DNA from: Bacteroidota bacterium
Lineage (GTDB): Bacteria; Bacteroidota; Bacteroidia; Flavobacteriales; Flavobacteriaceae
Direction of reading: 5' to 3'
NCBI GenBank assembly: GCA_020161455.1
Contig: JAIUNZ010000005.1
Coordinates: 124,001 to 188,000 of the forward strand
Length of the DNA: 64,000 bases
Within the stretch, counting starts at the first letter, position 1; each line of letters opens with the position of its first letter. Below are positions 17,076 to 27,217 of the stretch, piece by piece. The translations under genes were made by a program, and so were the position numbers. The notes below the pieces were generated by a model. That model saw nothing but the letters and a program-made list of their open reading frames with translations. It had not been told where the DNA came from and did no database searches.

Positions 17076-18013
17076 AAATTATAAACCAATCCTACACCAA
17101 GCATTTGTTTTAATTGAATTTTTGGACCAACAGTAACTTGTTCGCCATTTACTTCTTCTTTAGCTTTAATGTCATCGTCATAAATGATATGAGCACCGAT
17201 ATTGGCTTTAATGTATTCATTCACAACTAAATCAAATTTAAATTGCCAATCTACATCAACGTTTCCAAACTTATTAATGTAGTCAGAATATAAACTTAAT
17301 CGATTTTCAAAAATCACATTTTTATAGAGTTCCTTTTTAAATTGACTTGTAACCAAAAAACCCAATTCAAAGCGATACAGTTCGCCTTCGGTAAGTAAAT
17401 TTCCATCAACATCATAGGTTGCTTTTGTAACTCCAAACGCACCTTGATTGGCTAATCTTTGGTCTAAAACTAAGGTAGATTTCATTGTTAATGGAGAAAC
17501 ATAAACCGTCAAGTTATTCTTTTTATCATTGTATTCAGAACCAACACCTAGAAAAATATAAGCTGGTGCAAAAGGTTTTGAAATGGCATTTGTAGTATTC
17601 GGATAGGAATATCCATTTGTAAATTGGGTGCTAAACTCAAATTTTGCAGTAGAATACCAAAGAGACAAACTGTCTTTTCTATGACCAATTGTAGAGTTGA
17701 ATTTTATTGCATCATCTGTTTTTCTTAGTTCAATGCCATCTTGTTTGTTTACACCATAACGAACGATTAATTCATTTACCCATTTTAGATTTTTACGTTT
17801 GTATTTTCGACTAAAATCACCTTTAAGTAGTCCAGAAATAGAACTAACTCCACCAGCATTCCAGTTTACAAAAGCAATTTGAGAAATATCCAATCCTACA
17901 GTGTTTTTTCGTTCCCAAAGAGAATCTTTTTTGGTTACATTTTGGTTTTGAGAAAAAGAAGTAGTTGCAATGAATAAAAGAAAAAGAACTAAACGTAAAT
18001 TGAAAAATTTCAT
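17072..18013 (-). CDS. DUF3078-like outer-membrane protein
   Basis: A 313-residue exported protein with a signal peptide ending near TTSFSQ. The block NTVGLDISQIAFVNWNAGGVSSIS is the hallmark I remember for the DUF3078 family of Bacteroidota. The rest has alternating beta strands rich in aromatics and ends in GVGLVYNF, as expected for an outer-membrane barrel. Function is unknown. It is downstream of dxs on the same strand with a 38-base gap. Confidence 0.8.
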   Translation of the reverse strand: MKFFNLRLVLFLLFIATTSFSQNQNVTKKDSLWERKNTVGLDISQIAFVNWNAGGVSSISGLLKGDFSRKYKRKNLKWVNELIVRYGVNKQDGIELRKTDDAIKFNSTIGHRKDSLSLWYSTAKFEFSTQFTNGYSYPNTTNAISKPFAPAYIFLGVGSEYNDKKNNLTVYVSPLTMKSTLVLDQRLANQGAFGVTKATYDVDGNLLTEGELYRFELGFLVTSQFKKELYKNVIFENRLSLYSDYINKFGNVDVDWQFKFDLVVNEYIKANIGAHIIYDDDIKAKEEVNGEQVTVGPKIQLKQMLGVGLVYNF

Positions 18014-18051
18014 TACTGAATGACTTTAAATTTTGAGCAAAAATCGGTTTT

Positions 18052-19827
18052 TCAATATTTAGAAAAAAGTATTTCCAAACTTTTAACGTCAATTTTACAA
18101 ATTTGCTGCAGTTCATCAATAGTTCCATGTTCAATAAAAGCATCTGGAATTCCAAGTACTTTGACGGAATTTGTATAGTTATTTGCAACTGCAAATTCAC
18201 AAACAGCAGAACCAAAACCACCTTTGATAACGCCATCTTCAATAGTAATAATCGAGGTGTGTTTTCCAAAAATTTCATGTAAAAGCATTTCGTCTAAAGG
18301 TTTTACAAAACTAAAATCATAATGGGCAAAATCGTTTTTGTTTTGAATACTCTCTAGTGCTTTAGAAACATTATTACCAATAAAACCCGTTGATAATACG
18401 GCAACTTTTGTTCCTTTTTTCAACAAATGAGCTTTGCCAATTTCAATCATTTGGAATTTGGAATTTGAGATTTTAAAGTTTGAAATTTTCCCTCTACCAC
18501 GTGGATAACGAATGGCTATTGGATGATTTAATCCTAATGAAGCTGTGTAAAGTATATTTTGTAAATCTAATTCGTCTTTTGGTGCATAAATAATCATATT
18601 CGGAATGCATCTCAAATACGCCAAATCAAAAACACCATGATGTGTTGCGCCATCTTCGCCAACAATTCCAGCTCTATCTAAACAGAATATTACAGGAAGA
18701 TTTTGTAATGCTACATCGTGAATAATTTGGTCATAAGCACGTTGTAAAAAAGTGGAATAGATATTACAAAAAACAATCATACCTTGCGTTGCCATTCCTG
18801 CCGAAAGAGTCACGGCGTGTTGTTCGGCAATGCCAACATCAAAAGCTCTATCTGGAAAAGCATCCATCATAAACTTCATCGAACTTCCGCTTGGCATCGC
18901 TGGAGTTATTCCGATGATGTTTTTATTTTTTTTGGCTAATTCAACTAGTGTTAACCCAAAAACATCTTGAAATTTCATCGGCAGATTTTCTTCCGATTTT
19001 GGAATAATTTCACCTGTTATGGCATCAAATTTTCCTGGCGCGTGATATTTCACTTGGTCTTTTTCGGCTTGTTGCAATCCTTTTCCTTTAGTGGTAATGA
19101 TATGTAAAAATTTTGGACCTTTTACTTTTTTCAACCGTTCCAAATCTGAAATTAAAGCAGTAATATCATGACCATCAATTGGACCAGAATAATCAAAATT
19201 CAATGATTTAATCATGTTATTCTGTTTCGGATTTTTGCCTTCTTTTACCGAAGTTAAATAATTTTTCAAAGCGCCAACACTTGGATCAATTCCGATAGCA
19301 TTGTCGTTTAAAATCACCAATAAATTAGCATCTGTAACACCAGCATGATTCAAACCTTCAAAAGCCATTCCGCTGGCAATAGAAGCATCACCGATAACGG
19401 CAATATGATGTTTGTTTTCGCCTTTTAATTGTGATGCAATCGCCATTCCTAAAGCAGCAGAAATAGATGTTGAAGAATGTCCGACGCCAAATGTGTCATA
19501 AACACTTTCACCACGCTTTGGAAAACCCGAAATTCCTCCTAATTGTCGATTGGTATGAAATTTATTTTTTCTTTCGGTTAAAATTTTATGACCGTATGCT
19601 TGATGACCAACATCCCAAACCAATAAATCATTTGGAGTATTAAAAACATAATGCAAAGCAATGGTCAGTTCTACAACTCCTAAACTCGCACCAAGATGAC
19701 CTTCTTTTACCGAAACAATATCAATTATAAAATCGCGCAATTCCTTTGCTAATTGAGGCAATTGAGCAGTTTCCAATTTTCGTAAATCGGATGGTTTGTT
19801 GATGGAATCAAGTAATTTTTTAGACAT
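18052..19827 (-). CDS. dxs: 1-deoxy-D-xylulose-5-phosphate synthase
   Basis: Thiamine-diphosphate enzyme condensing pyruvate and glyceraldehyde 3-phosphate, the first step of the non-mevalonate isoprenoid pathway and a source for thiamine and pyridoxal. Seen are VGHQAYGHKILTER, the cofactor motif GDASIASGMAFEGLNHAG ending in NDN, the central FDVGIAEQHAVTLSAGMA and a transketolase C-terminal domain. The start is set at ATG 19827 (MSKKLLDSI); longer readings run into tadA. The length of 591 residues is slightly shorter than E. coli Dxs, as is usual in this phylum. Confidence 0.96.
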   Translation of the reverse strand: MSKKLLDSINKPSDLRKLETAQLPQLAKELRDFIIDIVSVKEGHLGASLGVVELTIALHYVFNTPNDLLVWDVGHQAYGHKILTERKNKFHTNRQLGGISGFPKRGESVYDTFGVGHSSTSISAALGMAIASQLKGENKHHIAVIGDASIASGMAFEGLNHAGVTDANLLVILNDNAIGIDPSVGALKNYLTSVKEGKNPKQNNMIKSLNFDYSGPIDGHDITALISDLERLKKVKGPKFLHIITTKGKGLQQAEKDQVKYHAPGKFDAITGEIIPKSEENLPMKFQDVFGLTLVELAKKNKNIIGITPAMPSGSSMKFMMDAFPDRAFDVGIAEQHAVTLSAGMATQGMIVFCNIYSTFLQRAYDQIIHDVALQNLPVIFCLDRAGIVGEDGATHHGVFDLAYLRCIPNMIIYAPKDELDLQNILYTASLGLNHPIAIRYPRGRGKISNFKISNSKFQMIEIGKAHLLKKGTKVAVLSTGFIGNNVSKALESIQNKNDFAHYDFSFVKPLDEMLLHEIFGKHTSIITIEDGVIKGGFGSAVCEFAVANNYTNSVKVLGIPDAFIEHGTIDELQQICKIDVKSLEILFSKY

Positions 19828-19831
19828 GAAG

Positions 19832-19860
19832 CAAATGTACGAATTGAAATTGTATTTTTG
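19832..19860. promoter_or_regulatory. Divergent -7 elements for dxs and tadA
   Basis: Within only 37 bases between the two start codons there is CAAATGTA at 19832-19839 (TACATTTG on the minus strand, toward dxs) and TATTTTTG at 19853-19860 (plus strand, toward tadA). Each lies about 4 bases from its start codon, so transcripts would begin at or next to the ATG. Confidence 0.45.
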
Positions 19861-19864
19861 TTTT

Positions 19865-20308
19865 ATGGAAAATCCTTTTACAGACGAATATTTTATGAAA
19901 AAAGCGTTGCAAGAAGCAGAAATCGCTTTTGACAAAGGTGAAATTCCTGTTGGTGCTGTGATTGTAATCGATAATAAAATTATTGCACGAACGCATAATT
20001 TAACCGAATTACTAAATGATGTTACGGCACATGCCGAAATGCAAGCCATAACTTCGGCTGCAAATTTCATTGGCGGAAAATATTTGAAAGGTTGCACACT
20101 TTATGTCACACTCGAACCTTGCCAAATGTGTGCTGGTGCTTTATATTGGAGTCAGATTTCTAAAATTGTTTTTGGTGCTCGAGATGAACAACGTGGTTTC
20201 CTCACTTTAGGAACTAAATTGCACCCAAAAACAGAAGTAAAACAAGGAGTTTTGGCAGAACAAGCTTCTGAATTAATGATAAAATTTTTTGCATCCAGGA
20301 GGAAATAA
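19865..20308 (+). CDS. tadA: tRNA-specific adenosine deaminase
   Basis: Zinc deaminase that converts the wobble adenosine of tRNA-Arg(ACG) to inosine. The zinc site is seen as HAEMQAI and PCQMC, and the family-typical MKKALQEAEIAFDKGEIPVGAVIV opens the domain. The ATG at 19865 (MENPFTDEYF) gives 147 residues, the normal length; earlier in-frame ATGs lie inside dxs on the other strand and before the promoter. It is divergently transcribed from dxs. Confidence 0.94.
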   Translation: MENPFTDEYFMKKALQEAEIAFDKGEIPVGAVIVIDNKIIARTHNLTELLNDVTAHAEMQAITSAANFIGGKYLKGCTLYVTLEPCQMCAGALYWSQISKIVFGARDEQRGFLTLGTKLHPKTEVKQGVLAEQASELMIKFFASRRK

Positions 20309-20437
20309 TTTTAGACAGATTTTTTTCTAAAAATATTATCTTTTCCCTATACTTTTTTGCTATTTTTAACGTTATATATTTAATTGAGCAATCGTTCTCA
20401 AAAAATAAGTTCTAACCAATAATTCTCTTTTTTAACC

Positions 20438-23400
20438 ATGAAAAATTGCAAAGTGTTCTGCTTGTTGATTGCACTAGTTTTGTCGCAATCTTGTTCCAAA
20501 AAATCAGCTGCTGATTTTGATTCCGATTTCGCTCTTTTCAAAGAATACATTACAGGTTTTTCATCGGGTTATGTCTCGGTTCATTCCGATTTTAGAGTAC
20601 AATTGGCGTTCAATAAATCCGATTGGAAACCCAATCAAGAATTAGATGATGATTTATTCGAAATATCTCCAAGTGTTAGCGGAAAAGTAGTTGCACTTTC
20701 GAGCAATACTATTGCTTTTATTCCTAAAGAAAAATTAGAGCAAAATACGCTGTATCAAATTACTCTAAAGCTTTCAAAACTCACAAATAAAGTTCCTAAG
20801 GAATTATCCAATTTTAATTTCTCGGTAAAAACCATCAAGCAAGATTTTATAGTAAACACTTTGGATTTACAATCGTATAATAAAGATACTTACTACCTAA
20901 ATGGTGTTATAAAAACGGCAGATAAATTATCTTTTGAAGACGCACAAAAATTAGTAAATGTTACTCAAAATAACGAAAAACTTAAAGTTACTTTTGATAA
21001 AGGCATGAATTCTGGATTGGAATTCAAATTTACCATCGAAAACATCAAACGATTTGATGATGATACCACAATAAATATTGCTTGGGATGGCGATGATGTT
21101 GATATCGATCAAAAAGGTTCTGTCGATTTCCAAATTCCGGGCAAAAATCAATTCAAAGTATTAAAGATTGATATTGGTGACACCAACAATCAATCCATTT
21201 TAATCAATTTTTCAGATCCATTAAAAAAGGACCAAGATTTCAAAGGTTTGGTAGCAATAGAAAACACAGACAATTTGAAATTTACCACCATGGGAAATGT
21301 TTTGAAAGTGTTTTTTAATAATGAAGGAGAAAAATCAAAAGTGGACAACACATCGGTTTCCAATACTATTTCTGATAATGTTGCAGTTGATTCTACATCA
21401 GTTGTTGAACCGTATTACGAAGAAGAAGAAACGGCTGAAAAATCGTTTTATGGAAGCCGATTGGTAGAAGTTTTTCAAGGTATAGAAAATAGTGATGGCT
21501 ATAAAATGAAAGCCAATTATTCCGAGAAAATCCTTTTCGAACAAATTAAACCAGGTGTAAAGTTTTTAAATAGTGGAACTATTTTGCCGAGTTCAAACAA
21601 CTTAAAAATTAATTTTGAAGCAGCAAATTTGAATGCAATTGATGTAAAAGTATATAAAATATACAAAAACAACATTCTGCAGTTTCTTCAAGACAACGAA
21701 TTAAACGGTTCACGAAATTTGAAACAAGTAAGCCAAGCCGTTGCCAAGAAAACCATTCCGCTGAAGCAAAATAATCTTTTAGATTACAGCAAATGGAATA
21801 CCTATGCTTTAGATATTTCAAAAATCATCAAACCTGAACCTGGCGCAATTTACCGTGTGGAATTTTCATTTAAAAAGAGCTATTCCATGTATAAATGCTC
21901 AAATGATTCAAGCGAATCTGGTAATGAACGCGAAAGCGATTATGAGGAAGAAAATGAAAATGATGTCAATTACAGTTATAACAATTATGATTATTATTAT
22001 GAAGATGATTATGAATGGCGTGAAAGTCTAGATCCATGCACCGATTATTATTATTTCAGAAATACAAATGTTGCCTTAAATATTTTAGCCTCCGATATTG
22101 GTGTGATTGCAAAACGTGGAACGGATAAATCAATTGCAATCGCTGTTAGTAATATTGTAACTACTGAACCAATTTCGGAAGCAACAGTAGATTTATATAA
22201 TTACCAACAACAAAAAATTGCTAGTAGTAAAACGGATGGTGATGGTTTTGCTTCCTTTCAATTAGAAAAATATGCTTATTTTGCGGTAGTTACCAAAGGT
22301 GATAACAGTACTTATCTGAAATTAGACGATGAATTGTCTTTGTCGGTAAGTAATTTTGATGTGGCTGGCGAAACGCTTCAAAAAGGATTAAAAGGCTACA
22401 TTTATGGAGAACGCGGCGTTTGGCGACCAGGCGACACCTTGCATTTGGCGTTCATTTTGAATGATAATGCCAATAAAATTCCATCAAAACATCCAATAAA
22501 ATTAAAATTAAACGACCCAAGAGGAAAGACCACTTTTCAAAAAGTCGTTACGATGAATACCTTAAATCATTATAAATTCACTGTGCCAACCGATGCTGAT
22601 GCGCCAACAGGAAGTTGGGAAGCTGTCGTTAGTGTTGGTGGCGCACGATTTTACAAAAACATCAAAATTGAGACCATCAAGCCTAATCGTTTGAAAATCA
22701 AAAACAGTTTCAACGAGCCGATACTTTCTGCATCCAAAGAAAACTTCAATACCATTCAGGTTTTGTGGCTTCACGGTGCGGTTGCTAAAGATTTAAAAAC
22801 CGAAGTGCAAGCCAAGTTTTCGCAACAAGTAACCACATTTAAAGGTTTTTCAAACTATGTATTTGATGATCCAACGAGACAATTTTCGACAGAAGAAATT
22901 AATATTTTTTCAGGGAAAGTGAATGATAAAGGTCTAGCAACTATTCCTATTAAACCAACTATTCAAGAACAAGCTCCGGGAATGTTAAAAGCAGCGTTTA
23001 TTACAAAAGTTTACGAAAATGGTGGTGATGTGAGTACAGATGTGGCTTCAACAAATTATTCTCCATACGTTACCTATGTTGGAATAAAATCTCCCGAACC
23101 AAATCGATATGGAATGTTAGAAACTGACAAAAACAATCGTTTTGATATCGTTACGGTTGATGAAAAAGGAAAACCTAAGGCAGTTTCTAATTTAGATATT
23201 CGAGTATATCGCCTGCAATCACGTTGGTGGTGGGATGCATCCAATGATAACTTATCCAATTACAGCACTTCAAGTTCAACGTTAGCCTATAAAAATTTTA
23301 AAATTAACACCGATAGCAATGGAAAAGGCAGTGTTGCTTTTTCTATTCCAGAAAACGACTGGGGAAGTTATTTGGTTCGTGTTATTGATGCTAATGGCGG

Positions 23401-26074
23401 ACATGCCACAGGAACAAAAGTATATGTAGATTCGCCCTATTGGAGTGCGAAATCGAGAAATTCAGATGGAGAATCGGCCACTATGTTGCGGTTCTCAACG
23501 GATAAAACAAATTACAATGTAGGCGAAAAAGCCAAAATATTTTTCCCGTCAAGTGAAGGTGGAAGAGCATTGATTTCGATAGAAAACGGAACAAAAGTGC
23601 TCAAAACACTTTGGGCAAAAACAAAGAAAGGAGAAACTACGGTAGAGTTACCCATAACAGGCGACATGGCACCAAATGTTTACATCAATATTTCGCTTTT
23701 ACAACCTCATGCTACCACTAAAAACGACTCGCCAATAAGAATGTATGGCATCGTTCCAATTGAAGTAGTCGATAAAAATACGGTATTAGAACCCCAAATT
23801 TCAATGCCAGAAGTCTTGCGTCCTGAGCAAACCATTGCTGTAAAAGTTTCGGAGAAAAATAAAAAAGCAATGACATATACTATTGCAGTGGTTGATGATG
23901 GCTTGTTGGATTTAACCCGTTTTAAAACGCCAAATGCTTGGGATAATTTTTACACACGTGAAGCTTTAGGGGTACGCACTTGGGATATTTTTGATGATGT
24001 GATTGGCGCTTATGGCGGAAAAGTAAATCAAGTATTCAGCATTGGTGGTGATGCTGATTTAGGTGGCGGAAAAGCTAAAAAAGCCAATCGTTTTCAACCG
24101 GTTGTACTCTATTTTGGACCATTTGAATTAGCTAAAGGAGAAACTAAAACTACTAAGATTAAAATTCCAAAATATATTGGTTCGGTGCGAACTATGGTTG
24201 TTGCTGCAGATGCAAAAACTAGTGCTTACGGAAAAGCGGAAAAAACAACAGCCGTTCGAAGTCCGTTAATGGTATTAGCATCGTTGCCTAGAAAAATTTC
24301 ACCATCCGAAAAAGTAACTATTCCAGTAACGCTATTTGCAACAGAAAAACAAATTAAAACAGTTTCATTGCAAATTAAAACCAACAATGCGGTAAAAGTT
24401 GTTGGAAAAACAAGTCAAATTGTTACCTTCTCAGAACCTGATGAAAAAATGGCCTATTTCAATTTGGAAGTTGGAAATACTACAGGTATTGGTAAAATTC
24501 AAATCATTGCTACTTCTGGAAAAGAAAAAGCAAGTTATGATGTAGAAATTGACGTAACCAATCCAAATCCGGTTACAACTGATTTTAAAGACGTTATTGT
24601 AGAAGCTAATAGTAGCAAAACGATTACTTGGGAAAGTTTTGGTGTTGCAGGAAGCAATCAAGCAAAACTGGAAATTTCTTCAATGCCAACTATTGATTTT
24701 GGGCGAAGAATGCAATATTTAATTCAATATCCACATGGTTGTGTAGAGCAAACAACATCATCTGTATTTCCACAATTGTATTTGAATGATGTTTTGGATT
24801 TAGACAGTTCACGAAAATTTGCAATTCAAAAAAACATCACAGCAGGAATTCAACGTTTGAGTAATTTCCAATTGCCAAATGGCGGCTTCTCTTATTGGCC
24901 AGGAAATTCAGATGCCGATGATTGGGGAAGTTCGTATGCCGGACATTTCTTGATAGAAGCAGAGAAAAAAGGCTATGTGATGCCAATTAATTTTAAAAAT
25001 AAATGGATTTCCTACCAACAACGAATCGCAAAACAATGGCGTTTTGACAAGCAATATGGTAATGATTTAGCGCAAGCCTATCGATTATATACTTTGGCTG
25101 TTGCGGGTTCACCCGATTTAGCATCGATGAATAGATTGCGAGAAACAGTTGGAATTTCTAACGAAAGTAAATTACGTTTGGCAGCAACTTATGCTTTGAT
25201 CAAACAAAACTCAGCAGGTTTGGCGTTGTTAAGTAAATCATTCATTGATGACCAAATTGACGAATATTATTATTCCTATTATGGTTCAAGAGAACGAAAT
25301 AGAGCGATGGCATTGGAAACTTTAATTTTATTAGGTCAAAAACAAAAAGCCTTTGAAATGGCAACTAAATTGGCAAAAAGTCTTTCGAGCAATCAATGGA
25401 TGAGCACGCAAACTACGGCGTATGGACTATTTGCTATGTCAAAATTTGCTCTGAATAATGGTACAAAAGGAATTATTGCGCAATATACCAATGGAGGAAA
25501 AACAGTAGAAATTAATACCCAAAAAACGATTTCTCAACGTGATTTAGTAATTACATCATCCAAAAATTCGGTAACTATTAAAAACAAAAAGAATAATACG
25601 TTGTTCGTTAGAGTTTTGAATAGTGGAATTCTGCCTGTTGGCAAAGAGCAAGTGATGCAAAATAATGTGAAAGCTAGTGTTGCTTTTGTAGATAGAAAAG
25701 GGAATTCAGTTTCTGTTTCTAAAATAAAACAAGGCACAGAATTTATAGCTGAGGTTACGATTTATAATCAAAAAAATGAACGAGTTGACAACATTGCATT
25801 AACGCAAATTTTACCTTCTGGTTTTGAAATTGTAAATACACGATACACGGAATTTGGTGAAGCAACTACCAATAATGCCGATTACATTGACATTCGTGAT
25901 GATAGAGCCAACTATTATTTTGGTTTAAAAGCTTATGAAACGCGTAAGTTTAAAATACTATTGAATGCATCCTATTTAGGAAACTATTATTTGCCAGGTT
26001 TACAATGCGAAGCCATGTATGATAATACGTTTTTAGCAAGAACAAAAGGTCAATGGATTGAAGTAGTAAAATAG
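20438..26074 (+). CDS. Alpha-2-macroglobulin-like lipoprotein (YfhM type)
   Basis: A 1878-residue periplasmic lipoprotein; lipobox LSQSC with Cys19. Early domains form Ig-like strands, then MG domains with YGERGVWRPGDTLHLAF (about 652-668) typical of bacterial A2Ms, and a bait-like middle. The thioester motif GCVEQ is intact (Cys1435 to Gln1438), followed by the alpha/alpha thioester domain and a C-terminal receptor-like domain. Such proteins are thought to trap attacking proteases that reach the periplasm. Unusual is an Asp/Glu/Tyr/Asn-rich insertion at about residues 490-530. In many bacteria a penicillin-binding protein 1C gene is adjacent; none is seen here. Confidence 0.93.
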   Translation: MKNCKVFCLLIALVLSQSCSKKSAADFDSDFALFKEYITGFSSGYVSVHSDFRVQLAFNKSDWKPNQELDDDLFEISPSVSGKVVALSSNTIAFIPKEKLEQNTLYQITLKLSKLTNKVPKELSNFNFSVKTIKQDFIVNTLDLQSYNKDTYYLNGVIKTADKLSFEDAQKLVNVTQNNEKLKVTFDKGMNSGLEFKFTIENIKRFDDDTTINIAWDGDDVDIDQKGSVDFQIPGKNQFKVLKIDIGDTNNQSILINFSDPLKKDQDFKGLVAIENTDNLKFTTMGNVLKVFFNNEGEKSKVDNTSVSNTISDNVAVDSTSVVEPYYEEEETAEKSFYGSRLVEVFQGIENSDGYKMKANYSEKILFEQIKPGVKFLNSGTILPSSNNLKINFEAANLNAIDVKVYKIYKNNILQFLQDNELNGSRNLKQVSQAVAKKTIPLKQNNLLDYSKWNTYALDISKIIKPEPGAIYRVEFSFKKSYSMYKCSNDSSESGNERESDYEEENENDVNYSYNNYDYYYEDDYEWRESLDPCTDYYYFRNTNVALNILASDIGVIAKRGTDKSIAIAVSNIVTTEPISEATVDLYNYQQQKIASSKTDGDGFASFQLEKYAYFAVVTKGDNSTYLKLDDELSLSVSNFDVAGETLQKGLKGYIYGERGVWRPGDTLHLAFILNDNANKIPSKHPIKLKLNDPRGKTTFQKVVTMNTLNHYKFTVPTDADAPTGSWEAVVSVGGARFYKNIKIETIKPNRLKIKNSFNEPILSASKENFNTIQVLWLHGAVAKDLKTEVQAKFSQQVTTFKGFSNYVFDDPTRQFSTEEINIFSGKVNDKGLATIPIKPTIQEQAPGMLKAAFITKVYENGGDVSTDVASTNYSPYVTYVGIKSPEPNRYGMLETDKNNRFDIVTVDEKGKPKAVSNLDIRVYRLQSRWWWDASNDNLSNYSTSSSTLAYKNFKINTDSNGKGSVAFSIPENDWGSYLVRVIDANGGHATGTKVYVDSPYWSAKSRNSDGESATMLRFSTDKTNYNVGEKAKIFFPSSEGGRALISIENGTKVLKTLWAKTKKGETTVELPITGDMAPNVYINISLLQPHATTKNDSPIRMYGIVPIEVVDKNTVLEPQISMPEVLRPEQTIAVKVSEKNKKAMTYTIAVVDDGLLDLTRFKTPNAWDNFYTREALGVRTWDIFDDVIGAYGGKVNQVFSIGGDADLGGGKAKKANRFQPVVLYFGPFELAKGETKTTKIKIPKYIGSVRTMVVAADAKTSAYGKAEKTTAVRSPLMVLASLPRKISPSEKVTIPVTLFATEKQIKTVSLQIKTNNAVKVVGKTSQIVTFSEPDEKMAYFNLEVGNTTGIGKIQIIATSGKEKASYDVEIDVTNPNPVTTDFKDVIVEANSSKTITWESFGVAGSNQAKLEISSMPTIDFGRRMQYLIQYPHGCVEQTTSSVFPQLYLNDVLDLDSSRKFAIQKNITAGIQRLSNFQLPNGGFSYWPGNSDADDWGSSYAGHFLIEAEKKGYVMPINFKNKWISYQQRIAKQWRFDKQYGNDLAQAYRLYTLAVAGSPDLASMNRLRETVGISNESKLRLAATYALIKQNSAGLALLSKSFIDDQIDEYYYSYYGSRERNRAMALETLILLGQKQKAFEMATKLAKSLSSNQWMSTQTTAYGLFAMSKFALNNGTKGIIAQYTNGGKTVEINTQKTISQRDLVITSSKNSVTIKNKKNNTLFVRVLNSGILPVGKEQVMQNNVKASVAFVDRKGNSVSVSKIKQGTEFIAEVTIYNQKNERVDNIALTQILPSGFEIVNTRYTEFGEATTNNADYIDIRDDRANYYFGLKAYETRKFKILLNASYLGNYYLPGLQCEAMYDNTFLARTKGQWIEVVK

Positions 26075-26087
26075 AATTTCAGTAAAT

Positions 26088-26115
26088 CCTAACAGGTTTT
26101 CAGAACCTTGTTGGG
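26088..26115. repeat. Imperfect palindrome downstream of the A2M gene
   Basis: CCTAACAGGTTTT and AACCTTGTTGGG form an imperfect hairpin with one bulge or wobble. It resembles dispersed palindromic elements I recall from Flavobacterium intergenic regions. It may also stabilise or end the A2M transcript, although no T tract follows. Confidence 0.4.
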
Positions 26116-26347
26116 ACAGGAAAGTGGATAGTTAGAACCGTGGATGTTAATAAGAAATTAAATCTATCATAAAACGGAAATTGAACTATAAATTGTGGTG
26201 GCTTTTATCATGCGTAAACAAAGGAAAAAACAATGAAAATGTTTCTACAGAAGAAAAAACTATACTTTTTTTAAATAAAATTACTAAATATCTAGTTTCA
26301 GTTGCAGATGTTTATGCCTAATCTTTATTTAAAATCATTTTCATATT
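26116..26347. other. Intergenic region without a supported gene
   Basis: Contains short frames only. One plus-strand frame without a start codon ends at about 26320 (last residues TKYLVSVADVYA) and could be a gene relic, but nothing identifies it. Confidence 0.3.
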
Positions 26348-26956
26348 TTACTTACCAACACTGTCATGCACTTGGACATGAATACCGTCATTCCAAAGTG
26401 ATAAAATATCTGTAGCCACTGCTGCACCACTTCCTGCAGCGATAGTTAATTGACTTCTGTGTCCGGCTAAAGTGCCACAAGCGTATATACCAGTAGTTAC
26501 TAAATGGTCATCGTTTTGCAATTGAATTTTATTTTTCTCTGGATTTGCTTTTTTATGAGGAATAATATACTGCGCTAAACCTTCTATTGTAAATGGATTG
26601 GAAGCACCAATTCCGAGAACAATTATTTTAGCAGCATAATTTTGTTTGTTAGTAGTTACGATAAAATCTCCAGGAATACCTTCTATTTTTAAAACTTTTT
26701 CATCCTTAATTTGAAGTACATGCGGATAATTTTCTTGTAAATGTTGAATGCTTTCGATTAATAATTCGGCACCTAATTTCCCTGAAGGAATTCCGTAGGC
26801 ATTATTAAAAATAGCGTTTTGAAGTGACGATGTTTTTTGATGCGCAATAATTCCAATTTTTTTATCCGAAGCAAATGGTTTTTGAAAACCAGAACCCAAA
26901 ATATAAGCACAAGACATGCTCGAAACACCGCCACCAATAATTAGAACATCAAACAT
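26348..26956 (-). CDS. Short FAD-dependent oxidoreductase-like protein
   Basis: A 202-residue flavoprotein of the thioredoxin-reductase-like fold. The dinucleotide-binding motif FDVLIIGGGVSSMSCAYIL is at the N-terminus, and the C-terminal FAD motif is TGIYACGTLAGHRSQLTIAAGSGAAVATDIL. There is no separate NADPH domain and no CxxC, so it is about 100 residues shorter than true thioredoxin reductases. It must use another electron partner or only bind FAD. It is followed upstream in the same orientation by a small membrane protein gene (25-base gap). Confidence 0.78.
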   Translation of the reverse strand: MFDVLIIGGGVSSMSCAYILGSGFQKPFASDKKIGIIAHQKTSSLQNAIFNNAYGIPSGKLGAELLIESIQHLQENYPHVLQIKDEKVLKIEGIPGDFIVTTNKQNYAAKIIVLGIGASNPFTIEGLAQYIIPHKKANPEKNKIQLQNDDHLVTTGIYACGTLAGHRSQLTIAAGSGAAVATDILSLWNDGIHVQVHDSVGK

Positions 26957-26981
26957 AGAGTATATATAAATTCCAAAAAAA

Positions 26982-27179
26982 TTAGTTTTTCATTTTTTCT
27001 TCAATTTTTTTAGACATTCTAAAAATTAGAAGAATTAAAACCGCACAAAAAGCAGCTGCAATTCCAATTAAAGCCACAGCACTATCGCCTTTAAAAGGAT
27101 TTTGGAAGTCCAACAAAGTAATGTTGAAAATTATTAATCCCAATGCAAGAACAATTAATATGTTTGTAAATAATTTCAT
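26982..27179 (-). CDS. Small two-helix membrane protein
   Basis: A 65-residue protein with hydrophobic helices at about residues 5-23 and 35-53 and a lysine-rich C-terminal tail (MSKKIEEKMKN). No family is recognised. It sits between the MarC-family gene and the FAD protein gene, all on the minus strand with gaps of 38 and 25 bases, so the three may be one transcript. Confidence 0.65.
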   Translation of the reverse strand: MKLFTNILIVLALGLIIFNITLLDFQNPFKGDSAVALIGIAAAFCAVLILLIFRMSKKIEEKMKN

Positions 27180-27217
27180 TTAATCAATATTATGGAACAA
27201 AAGTAAAAAAATTAGTA

